A stretch of DNA of 6,123 nt from an uncultured Eubacteriales bacterium. GTDB taxonomy: Bacteria; Bacillota_A; Clostridia; Oscillospirales; Oscillospiraceae. Both the position numbers and the translations under genes were made by a program. Where the stretch lies: the NCBI GenBank assembly GCA_949451265.1, contig CASTQR010000102.1, positions 1 through 6,123 of the forward strand. The letters are read 5' to 3'. This document shows, piece by piece, positions 1-4,931 of this stretch. Position 1 is the first letter of the stretch. Each line of letters starts with the position of its first letter. The notes under the pieces are model-generated. The model was not told the DNA's origin, did no database searches, and saw nothing but the letters and a program-made list of their open reading frames with translations.

Positions 1-21
1 GTTCCCACCGCGAAAAAAAAC

Positions 22-50
22 TTGCAATCCGCCCCCGGCTGTGGTATGAT
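22..50 (+). promoter_or_regulatory. Sigma-A type promoter of secG
   Basis: TTGCAA (22-27) and TATGAT (45-50) are separated by exactly 17 bases. A TGG triplet directly before the -10 gives an extended -10. An eight-A tract (13-20) lies just upstream of the -35 and could act as an UP element. The predicted transcript starts near 57 and leaves a leader of about 60 bases before secG. Confidence 0.8.
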
Positions 51-102
51 AGCATACACTTGTTGCGGGAGCCCTGCCCGTCCCAATGAAAAACCCTCAA
101 CC

Positions 103-109
103 GAAAGGA
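103..109 (+). promoter_or_regulatory. Ribosome binding site that decides the secG start
   Basis: GAAAGGA at 103-109 lies one base from the ATG at 111 but ten bases from the in-frame ATG at 120. Only the second spacing is workable, so the start at 120 is preferred. Confidence 0.65.
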
Positions 110-119
110 TATGAGTCAC

Positions 120-356
120 ATGACTACCGCCCAGATCGTCCTGTCCATCATCTACTTCATCGTGGCCCTGGCCCTGGTGGCCGTCGTCATGCTCCAGTCC
201 GGCAAGAGCGCCGGCCTGTCCGGCGCCATCGCCGGCGGCGCGGACACCTTCCTGTCCAAGAACAAGGCCAAGTCCGCCGACGCCCGCCTGGCCCGCATGA
301 CAAAGTGGGTGGCCGTGGTCTTTATGATCCTCACCCTGGTGATCTGCCTGCTGTAA
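120..356 (+). CDS. secG: Preprotein translocase subunit SecG
   Basis: SecG is the small accessory subunit of the SecYEG channel in the cytoplasmic membrane. It assists SecA-driven export of unfolded preproteins. The product is 78 residues, the usual size for the family. It has two membrane helices (about 4-25 and 62-78) joined by the conserved glycine-rich loop that begins MLQSGKSAGLSG (24-35) and continues through a GGADTF segment (39-44). An in-frame ATG nine bases upstream (111) would add three residues, but the Shine-Dalgarno spacing argues against it. The gene has its own promoter and terminator, so it appears monocistronic. In many Firmicutes secG is followed by rnr and smpB; neither is here. 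Family assignment is secure from the loop motif and topology. Confidence 0.95.
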   Translation: MTTAQIVLSIIYFIVALALVAVVMLQSGKSAGLSGAIAGGADTFLSKNKAKSADARLARMTKWVAVVFMILTLVICLL

Positions 357-364
357 CGCCCGCG

Positions 365-406
365 AAAAAATACCGCCCGGAGGAGGTCCTCCGGGCGGTA
401 TTTTTT
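365..406. terminator. Bidirectional intrinsic terminator between secG and the SLH gene
   Basis: This is a perfect inverted repeat: arms 365-384 and 387-406 are exact reverse complements around GG. The GC-rich stem (about 371-383 with 388-400) is flanked by six A on the left and six T on the right, so either strand yields a hairpin followed by a U-tract. It ends secG on the plus strand and the converging gene (stop codon at 412-414) on the minus strand. Confidence 0.95.
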
Positions 407-411
407 GATTG

Positions 412-1225
412 TTACACGTCCAGCTTATCCAGCATTTCCACGGCGATCTTCAGCGCCTGCTCCACGCTGGCGTTCCCCTTGGGGTCGAAGCGGTTGCCGC
501 CCACCCCGTTGATGATCCCCTTGGAGGTCATGAAGGCCACGGCGTCCTTGGCCCAGGCGGCGATCTCGCCGCCCACTATCTCGAACACGCGGGCCAGCAT
601 CACCGCCACCTCCTGGCGGCTCACCAGCTTGTTGGGCTCGAAGGTCATAGCGACAGGGGAGGTGGAAGTGCCCTTCACGATCCCCAGCTTGTAAGCGGCC
701 AGGATTCCCTTAAAGAAGTCGGTGTCCTCATCCACGTCCACAAAGGGATTGCTCAGACCATCCACAACGTCCTCGCCGCTCATGCCGTAGTACAGATCCA
801 CAGCGATACGGGCAAACTCGGCGCGGGTGATCTTCCCGGTCAGGTCATACTCGTGGTTTTCCTCAATGAGGGGATCCGCCAAGGGATAGACCACGCCCGC
901 CGGGGCCTCCTTGCCGGTCAGCAGGAACGCGATATAATGTTCCTGCTCCTCCCCCCCAGAACATCAGCAGGGTGTTGGCCCCGAACTTCTCCACCAGGAA
1001 ATCGGTGGTGAGGGTATGGCAGCCCGGATAGTCCACCATGTGGCCGCCGAACGTATTCTCACCATAAGCCCATTCAAAGGAGTTGTAGTAATCCTCGTTG
1101 TCGGCAACGGAGATCGGGCCGGCGGCCAGGGTGTCCGCTTTCCCCGCCGCGAAGGCCGGGGTGCACAGCAGGCCGAACACCATGACCACGGCCAGCAGCG
1201 CGCTGAACAGTTTCTTTGCTTTCAT
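412..1225 (-). pseudogene. Secreted S-layer homology (SLH) domain protein, frameshifted
   Basis: The reading frame is broken at a run of seven G on the minus strand (951-957). From the ATG at 1225 the frame passes W90 and then runs out of register to a stop at 863. Removing one G gives a continuous 270-residue protein, with W90-G91 followed by EEQEHYIAFLLTG and so on. The start is supported by AGGAG at 1236-1240, ten bases upstream. The restored protein has a signal peptide (KAKK, a hydrophobic core, cleavage near TPAFA, residues 22-26), a unique stretch of about 100 residues, and then SLH-like repeats. These include ITRAEFARIAVDLY (132-145), ILAAYKLGIVKG (174-185), VSRQEVAVMLARVF (201-214) and FMTSKGIINGVGGNRFDP (231-248). 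SLH domains usually anchor proteins to pyruvylated secondary cell-wall polymer, so a cell-surface location is likely. The role of the N-terminal part is not recognised. The break may be a real mutation, a phase-variable tract, slippage-rescued expression or a base-calling error; the sequence alone cannot decide. Confidence 0.85.
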
Positions 1226-1484
1226 GCTTGTGATACTCCTCTCGTACATTGCTTCCACCGTCCGCGCCCCCGCCTGTTCCATGGGGCTCATGAGCGCTTC
1301 CCGCAGCGCTGATCAGATTGCAGCACAGCGGGGGTGCTGTGCAAAAGGTTTTTGTGCATTCCGCCCCGTTTTTCCTCCCGCTCCCCTTCATATTTTGTAC
1401 CTTAAAAACACCTTGAAAGTTTGCTAAGAATCAATGCACCGGGGTATTGTAATTTTATGACTGCCCGCGAAAGGGGTTGGGCCG
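1226..1484. other. Divergent intergenic region with two hairpins in the SLH gene leader
   Basis: This stretch separates the minus-strand SLH gene from the plus-strand RHH-comF-thiI unit. GCACAGC (1323-1329) and GCTGTGC (1336-1342) form a perfect seven-base inverted repeat with a six-base loop. AGCGCT at 1293-1298 and 1305-1310 can form a second stem. In a minus-strand transcript both would lie upstream of the Shine-Dalgarno at 1236-1240. Neither is followed by a proper T-run, so they are not clear terminators. No convincing minus-strand promoter was found. An in-frame upstream ATG at 1249 exists but lacks a good ribosome site. Confidence 0.4.
1421..1450 (+). promoter_or_regulatory. Candidate promoter of the RHH-comF-thiI unit
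   Basis: TTGCTA (1421-1426) and TATTGT (1445-1450) are 18 bases apart. Each matches the sigma-A consensus at four of six positions. The predicted start near 1457 leaves a leader of about 28 bases, suitable for the gene at 1485. The match is modest and no other plus-strand candidate in the gap is better. Confidence 0.35.
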
Positions 1485-1670
1485 ATGAAGGACAAAATCT
1501 ACCTCACTATCCGGATGAACCGGGAGCTCCACGACAAATTCCAGTCGGTGGCGGCCTACGAGGGCCGCTCCATGAGCCGCCAGATCCTCTACCTGATGAA
1601 CCAGTGCGTGCTGGACTTCGAGAAAAAAAACGGCCCCATCGACCCCCTGCCTGAGGACGGGGAGCAATGA
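1485..1670 (+). CDS. Small ribbon-helix-helix (Arc/MetJ-type) DNA-binding protein
   Basis: The 61-residue product has the layout of a ribbon-helix-helix repressor. A short strand KIYLTIRMN (4-12) has alternating polar residues that in this fold contact the DNA major groove as a dimer. Helix A follows (ELHDKFQSVAAYEG, 14-27), then the turn and helix B (SMSRQILYLMNQCVLDFEKK, 29-48). The C-terminal tail is acidic and proline-rich. AAGGGG at 1471-1476 is eight bases before the ATG. The stop overlaps the comF start as ATGA (1667-1670), which suggests translational coupling. By analogy with the family it could bind its own promoter and control the downstream genes, but no operator was identified. 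Fold assignment is fairly secure; the regulatory target is inference. Confidence 0.75.
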   Translation: MKDKIYLTIRMNRELHDKFQSVAAYEGRSMSRQILYLMNQCVLDFEKKNGPIDPLPEDGEQ

Positions 1671-2311
1671 GGCTGCTCCACGCCCTGCTGGCCCTGCTCT
1701 ACCCGCCCAAGTGCCCCTTCTGCGGCCGCGTCCTGGAGCGGGGCGAGGAGGGGATGTGCGCCCTGTGCCAGCGCGAGCTGCCCTGGACGGAGGGCGGTGG
1801 GCAGGCCCCCGGCTGTGATACCTGCCTGTCCCCGCTGTGGTACCGGGACGGGGTGCGGGAGGGCGTCCACCGCTACAAGTTCAACGGCGGCGCGGCCCAC
1901 GCCGCCCTGTTCGGGGAGCTGATGGCCCAGTGCCTGTCCGACCGCTGGGACGGCGGGGTGGATCTGATCACCTGGGCGCCCCTCCACCCCAAACGGAAAA
2001 AGCGCCGGGGCTACGACCAGGCGGAGCTGCTGGCCCGCCGGGTGGGGGAGATGGCCGGCCTCCCCGTGGAGCCTGCGCTGGAAAAGGTGCGCGCCGCCGG
2101 GGAGCAGTCCCGCCTCCAGACGGAGGAGGACCGCCGGGCCAACATCGCCGGGGCCTACCGCCCCCTGCCGGGGGTGGACCTGTCCGGCAAGCGGGTGGTG
2201 CTGGTGGACGACGTGGTGACCACCGGATCCACACTGGGGGAGTGCGCCGCCTGCCTGCGCTCCGCCGGGGCGTCGGAGGTCGTGGCTCTGACCTTCGCCC
2301 GGGCAAGATAA
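1667..2311 (+). CDS. comF: ComF family phosphoribosyltransferase-like protein
   Basis: The 214-residue protein has the standard ComF/ComFC layout. An N-terminal zinc-binding region carries the pairs CPFC (16-19), CALC (31-34) and CDTC (50-53). The middle holds the conserved RGYDQAELLAR segment (114-124). A type I phosphoribosyltransferase core follows, with the PRPP-loop motif VVLVDDVVTTGSTL (177-190) containing the adjacent acidic pair D181-D182 and the TTGST phosphate-binding turn. ComFC homologues are needed for uptake of transforming DNA in naturally competent bacteria and act in the cytoplasm; their substrate is not well defined. The companion helicase gene comFA is not present here, so competence cannot be inferred from this gene alone. 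The start overlaps the stop of the RHH gene by four bases, and thiI follows after 29 bases, so the three are probably one operon. All key residues are intact. Confidence 0.92.
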   Translation: MRLLHALLALLYPPKCPFCGRVLERGEEGMCALCQRELPWTEGGGQAPGCDTCLSPLWYRDGVREGVHRYKFNGGAAHAALFGELMAQCLSDRWDGGVDLITWAPLHPKRKKRRGYDQAELLARRVGEMAGLPVEPALEKVRAAGEQSRLQTEEDRRANIAGAYRPLPGVDLSGKRVVLVDDVVTTGSTLGECAACLRSAGASEVVALTFARAR

Positions 2312-2340
2312 ATTTCAGAGGAAAGCAAGGGAATCACACA

Positions 2341-3513
2341 ATGGGAGAGATCATCCTGCTGAAGCAGGGCGAAATGGTATTGAAGGGCCTGAACCGCCGG
2401 GGCTTTGAGGAAAAGCTCATGGGCAACGCCAAGCGGCGGCTGAAAAAGTACGGCCAATTTAAGGTATATACCCGCCAGTCCACCACCTACGTGGAGCCGC
2501 TGGACGACGGGGCGGACTTCGAGGGCGCGTGGGAGGCCATGACCAGGCTGTTCGGGGCGGTGGGCCTGTGCCGGGCCCGGGCCTGCCCCAAGGACAGGGA
2601 CACCATCGTGGACTGCGCCGCCGATTATCTGGGGGACAAGCTGTCCGCCGCCCGCTCCTTCAAGGTGGAGAGCAAGCGGGCGGACAAGTCCTTCCCCATG
2701 ACCTCCATCCAGCTGTCCCAGTATGTGGGGGGCGAGCTCCATGACCGCTTCCCCCACCTGGCGGCGGATATGCACCACCCGGAACTGACGGTACACGTGG
2801 AGGTGCGGGACTTCGACGCCTACGTCCACGCCGACCCGGAGCCGGGGGCCGGGGGCCTGCCCGTGGGCATGGGGGGGCGGGCGCTGTCCCTGCTGTCCGG
2901 CGGCATCGACTCCCCCGTGGCCTCCTGGATGATCGCCAAACGGGGGGTCATCGTGGATATGATCCACTACTACTCCTACCCCTACACCTCCCCGGAGGCC
3001 AAGGAGAAGGTGCTGGATCTGGCCCGCCTGCTGGTGCCCTACACGGGGAAGCAGTGCGTCCACGTGGTGCCCTTCACCAAAATTCAGGAGGAGCTGCGCC
3101 GCTCCTGCCCCGAGGAGCTGTTCACCATCCTCATGCGCCGGTTCATGATGCGCATCGCCTGCCGGGTGGCCGAGAAAAACGGCATCCACGCCCTGGTGAC
3201 CGGGGAGTCGGTGGGCCAGGTGGCCAGCCAGACCCTGGACGCCATGGTGTGCACCGACGGAGTGTGCACCCTCCCCGTCCTGCGGCCCCTGGTGGGGATG
3301 GACAAGGAGGAGATCGTGCGGATCTCCCGGAAAATCGGGACGTTTGAAACCTCCATCCTGCCCTATGAGGACTGCTGCACCGTGTTCACCCCCAAGCACC
3401 CCCGCACCAAGCCCAAGCCGGAGGAGCTGGAGGAGGCGGAGCGGGCGCTGGACGTGGAGGCCATGGTGGAGGACGCGGTGGCCGGGATTGAGCGGATTAT
3501 GCTGGATCTGTGA
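2341..3513 (+). CDS. thiI: tRNA 4-thiouridine synthase ThiI
   Basis: ThiI adenylates U8 of tRNA and transfers sulfur from a cysteine-desulfurase persulfide to make 4-thiouridine. In some bacteria it also supplies sulfur for the thiazole of thiamine. The 390-residue product has an N-terminal ferredoxin-like region (about 1-55), a THUMP RNA-binding domain (about 56-165) and a PP-loop ATP-pyrophosphatase domain with SGGIDSPVA at 186-194. The motif TGESVGQVASQTLDA and the segment YEDCCTVFTPKHPRTKP follow. C345 and C346 in that segment sit where the E. coli catalytic Cys344 is expected. The protein stops before any rhodanese domain, as in the short Bacillus-type ThiI, so sulfur relay must differ from E. 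coli. The frame stays open upstream to 1837, but that part overlaps comF. AAGGGA at 2327-2332, eight bases before the ATG, and the family start MGEIILLKQGE fix the start at 2341. No desulfurase gene lies beside it. Confidence 0.95.
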   Translation: MGEIILLKQGEMVLKGLNRRGFEEKLMGNAKRRLKKYGQFKVYTRQSTTYVEPLDDGADFEGAWEAMTRLFGAVGLCRARACPKDRDTIVDCAADYLGDKLSAARSFKVESKRADKSFPMTSIQLSQYVGGELHDRFPHLAADMHHPELTVHVEVRDFDAYVHADPEPGAGGLPVGMGGRALSLLSGGIDSPVASWMIAKRGVIVDMIHYYSYPYTSPEAKEKVLDLARLLVPYTGKQCVHVVPFTKIQEELRRSCPEELFTILMRRFMMRIACRVAEKNGIHALVTGESVGQVASQTLDAMVCTDGVCTLPVLRPLVGMDKEEIVRISRKIGTFETSILPYEDCCTVFTPKHPRTKPKPEELEEAERALDVEAMVEDAVAGIERIMLDL

Positions 3514-3519
3514 CGGCGT

Positions 3520-3556
3520 AAAAAAGCCGCCCAGCCCCGGCGGGCGGGCGGCTTTT
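3520..3556. terminator. Bidirectional intrinsic terminator after thiI
   Basis: GCCGCCC (3526-3532) pairs with GGGCGGC (3546-3552). An inner GCCC/GGGC stem (3534-3537 with 3542-3545) closes on CGGC, with A3533 bulged. Six A (3520-3525) lie on the left and TTTT (3553-3556) on the right, so it can stop thiI on the plus strand and the converging membrane-protein gene on the minus strand. The T-run is short on the plus strand and better on the minus strand. Confidence 0.85.
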
Positions 3557-3557
3557 G

Positions 3558-3791
3558 TTATTCCTGCGACTTGGCCTGCTCCGGTGGTTTTTCCCCCTCT
3601 GTGATGGCATCTATGCGACCTACAATCCACGCCAGCGTAAAACTGAACAGGGCCGCAGCGATCAGTAGCAAGCACTGAATTTCAACCCAACTGTAGTAAT
3701 GTACAAACAAAGTTTCCCATAGAAGCCGGAGGACGCAAAGAACACCGAATACCTTCAGCGCTATGTTTAGCCACCGTCCTGCCTTTGCCAT
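3558..3791 (-). CDS. Small two-helix membrane protein of unknown function
   Basis: I do not recognise a family. The 77-residue product has two hydrophobic segments, about 8-30 (NIALKVFGVLCVLRLLWETLFV) split by R22, and about 37-58 (VEIQCLLLIAAALFSFTLAWIV). A charged C-terminal tail rich in E, K, P and Q follows, and there is no signal peptidase site. It is therefore probably an integral cytoplasmic-membrane hairpin. An ATG at 3797 would add two residues, but GGAGG at 3800-3804 is only two bases from it and eight bases from the ATG at 3791, so 3791 is preferred. The gene begins 24 bases after the stop of the secreted-protein gene upstream on the same strand, so the two are probably cotranscribed. 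A partner, sensor or protective role for the secreted protein is possible, but nothing in the sequence shows it. Confidence 0.65.
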   Translation of the reverse strand: MAKAGRWLNIALKVFGVLCVLRLLWETLFVHYYSWVEIQCLLLIAAALFSFTLAWIVGRIDAITEGEKPPEQAKSQE

Positions 3792-3799
3792 AGCCATCT

Positions 3800-3804
3800 C
3801 CTCC
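3800..3804 (-). promoter_or_regulatory. Ribosome binding site in the gap between the two minus-strand genes
   Basis: GGAGG on the minus strand lies within the 24-base gap between the secreted-protein stop (3816-3818) and the membrane-protein start. Its spacing selects the ATG at 3791 over the one at 3797. Confidence 0.6.
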
Positions 3805-3815
3805 CTTTTTACCTC

Positions 3816-4706
3816 CTATCGCACCTGAACGTGGGTGTTTTTCGCATAGAAGCACTTATCATTGCTGGTAATTCCGACCGTTTCCAACCCTGATGAGCCA
3901 AAGACAACGCTGTTTACCGTGACAACTTTTGCCCAAAAACAAGCGCTGCCAAACGCATCAGCTATTGTCACGTTTGACGTGTTTGGTTCAGCTAGATACA
4001 TCATTTCTACCTTATGATTACGTTTATTATTATCAACGCGAAAATCAAACGCATATCCTATACTTGATTTGTATGGTGCCGTAAATTTTTCTTCGTAACC
4101 CGGTTTTCCCGCTTGTGAACCTGTTAAATATGTATAGTCCATACGGAAATATTCGCTTCCAGGGATCGCGGACATATTATTATTATGACTAATTGCTATC
4201 AGCGCAGAGCGATCAAAGACAGCAATACCCTGTGACATTTTGTAGATGTCTATATCCAGTTTGTTATGAACAGTATAAGCTTTGTTCCCATCAATCTTAA
4301 TCCCCAGTGTAATCGTTGTTTCCATGGTGCACCACGTCTCATAAACAGTATCAGTATCCGAATTTATGCCATAAGGTTGTATTATATTTTCCTCAACTCT
4401 ATTTTCATAAGCCTCCTTAGTTGTCTCAATCATTGTGCGCTCTATAGTTCCATCTGCACTTAAAACGCCTATTTCCTTAAAATACCTTGTATCTGAGACA
4501 CTGTCGCCAATCGAAAGGTAGTCCTGATAAATCGCCTTCTTTTCGGGCGGCATTCCCTCAAAGATCTCTTTGGAAATCCCCATTTCCCCCAGAATTGGAT
4601 TATACTCCATTTCAGCTTGTCCTGCCACCGCGAATGTCGGCATGACCATTACTTGAATAAAAGAAATTGCTAAAAGCACTGCAAAAAATTGTTTTGCTTT
4701 TTTCAT
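3816..4706 (-). CDS. Secreted protein of unknown family
   Basis: The product is 296 residues and I recognise no family. It opens with a clear Sec signal peptide: KKAK, a hydrophobic core at 7-22, and a likely cleavage after TFA (24-26) or AVA (26-28). The mature part is about 268 residues with no further membrane helix, no lipobox, no SLH or LPXTG anchor, and three cysteines (C126, C256, C285). The first mature third is acidic and probably helical. The rest, from about 120, is rich in alternating T/V/I/Y, as in beta-strand folds, including ETTITLGIKIDGNKAYTV (129-146). The start at 4706 is set by AAGGAG at 4713-4718, six bases upstream; the frame stays open further up without a better ribosome site. 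It is more AT-rich than its neighbours and is followed closely by a small membrane-protein gene on the same strand. It is probably released to the medium or held loosely in the wall. Confidence 0.8.
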   Translation of the reverse strand: MKKAKQFFAVLLAISFIQVMVMPTFAVAGQAEMEYNPILGEMGISKEIFEGMPPEKKAIYQDYLSIGDSVSDTRYFKEIGVLSADGTIERTMIETTKEAYENRVEENIIQPYGINSDTDTVYETWCTMETTITLGIKIDGNKAYTVHNKLDIDIYKMSQGIAVFDRSALIAISHNNNMSAIPGSEYFRMDYTYLTGSQAGKPGYEEKFTAPYKSSIGYAFDFRVDNNKRNHKVEMMYLAEPNTSNVTIADAFGSACFWAKVVTVNSVVFGSSGLETVGITSNDKCFYAKNTHVQVR

Positions 4707-4779
4707 AATGCACTCCTTCTCTTCGTCCAATATATGCTTATTCCTTTTGTGTTAATCTAACTCCCTTTGTCAATCGCGG

Positions 4780-4813
4780 AAAGGCATAGCTCAGCTTTGA
4801 GCATCTACCTTAA
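4780..4813 (+). other. Sequence resembling the 5' half of a tRNA (possible tRNA scar)
   Basis: T4787 to G4794 reads TAGCTCAG, the exact pattern of tRNA positions 8-15. GCTC (4789-4792) pairs with GAGC (4799-4802) as a D-stem around a six-base loop. The next bases, ATCTACCTTA (4803-4812), match nucleotide 26, the 5' anticodon strand and the start of the anticodon loop of Val/Lys-like bacterial tRNAs. The conserved GG of the D-loop is missing. No GTAGA partner, T-arm or acceptor 3' strand follows, so this is not a functional tRNA. It may be a remnant or a chance match. Confidence 0.4.
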
Positions 4814-4820
4814 TTATGCC
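4783..4820 (-). other. Foldable element in the leader of the secreted-protein transcript
   Basis: GGCATA (4783-4788) is complementary to TATGCC (4815-4820), and inside it GCTCA (4789-4793) pairs with TGAGC (4798-4802) around a four-base loop. The result is a two-tier stem with a 12-base unpaired side. It would lie in the predicted 140-base leader of the minus-strand operon. It overlaps the tRNA-like sequence and does not match any riboswitch class I know. Confidence 0.35.
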
Positions 4821-4852
4821 ACACTGCCAACGCCCCCTCTTTTATTTATTCA

Positions 4853-4881
4853 ATGTTACCATATGATCGTGGTAATGTCAA
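4853..4881 (-). promoter_or_regulatory. Sigma-A type promoter of the secreted/membrane protein pair
   Basis: On the minus strand TTGACA (4881-4876) is a perfect -35. A 17-base spacer is followed by TAACAT (4858-4853), which matches four of six -10 bases and carries an extended -10 TGG immediately before it. Transcription would begin near 4846 and leave a leader of about 140 bases before the ATG at 4706. Confidence 0.6.
4856..4875. promoter_or_regulatory. Palindromic candidate operator over the promoter spacer
   Basis: TTACCA (4856-4861) and TGGTAA (4870-4875) are exact inverted repeats around eight bases. The 20-base palindrome fills the spacer of the minus-strand promoter and runs into its -10. 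A plus-strand TATGAT (4862-4867) lies between the arms, so a bound regulator could affect both the secreted-protein operon and any promoter of prmA. A looser direct repeat, AATGTTACCA (4852-4861) and AATGTCAACA (4874-4883), is offset by 22 bases, about two helical turns. The regulator is not known. Confidence 0.45.
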
Positions 4882-4931
4882 CAAATTTTTGTCGGATTTT
4901 TACACATATAAGACTTAGAAAGGAGTACCCC

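Larger units (their letters stand above)
3558..4931. other. AT-richer accessory segment between thiI and prmA
   Basis: Base composition changes abruptly here. A sampled row inside it (4201-4260) is about 43% G+C, against about 73% in comF (2161-2220). The segment holds the two minus-strand genes and the 225-base region before prmA, and its edges coincide with the thiI terminator and the prmA ribosome site. The membrane-protein gene (3558-3791) is intermediate in composition. No transposase, integrase or flanking direct repeat is visible, so horizontal acquisition is inferred from composition only. Confidence 0.5.

Noticed and set aside
86..694. Plus-strand frame starting at 86
   Set aside because: It overlaps secG out of frame, crosses the terminator, reads antisense through the SLH gene, and has no ribosome site.
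1349..1353. T-run after the 1323-1342 hairpin as a plus-strand terminator
   Set aside because: Six bases separate the stem from the short T-run, and no plus-strand gene ends upstream of it.
1837..2340. Upstream extension of the thiI frame
   Set aside because: It overlaps comF in another frame, is Gly/Arg/Pro-rich, and ThiI proteins begin at the motif encoded from 2341, where a good ribosome site lies.
2155..3675. Long minus-strand open frame (506 codons) opposite thiI
   Set aside because: It is antisense to comF and thiI, is rich in H, G, P, Q and L as expected from reversed GC-rich codons, and has no recognisable domain. It is a shadow of the real genes.
4768..4773. Second perfect TTGACA on the minus strand
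   Set aside because: No acceptable -10 is found 16 to 18 bases downstream (the 17-base position reads ACAAAA), so it is not called a promoter.
4907..4912. TATAAG as a -10 for prmA
   Set aside because: It has no -35 at proper spacing, and transcription would start at about 4919, leaving almost no room before the ribosome site at 4920-4925.
4767..4931. Upstream extension of the prmA frame
   Set aside because: The extension is AT-rich intergenic sequence containing the divergent promoter, and AAGGAG lies directly before the ATG at 4932, matching the PrmA family start.
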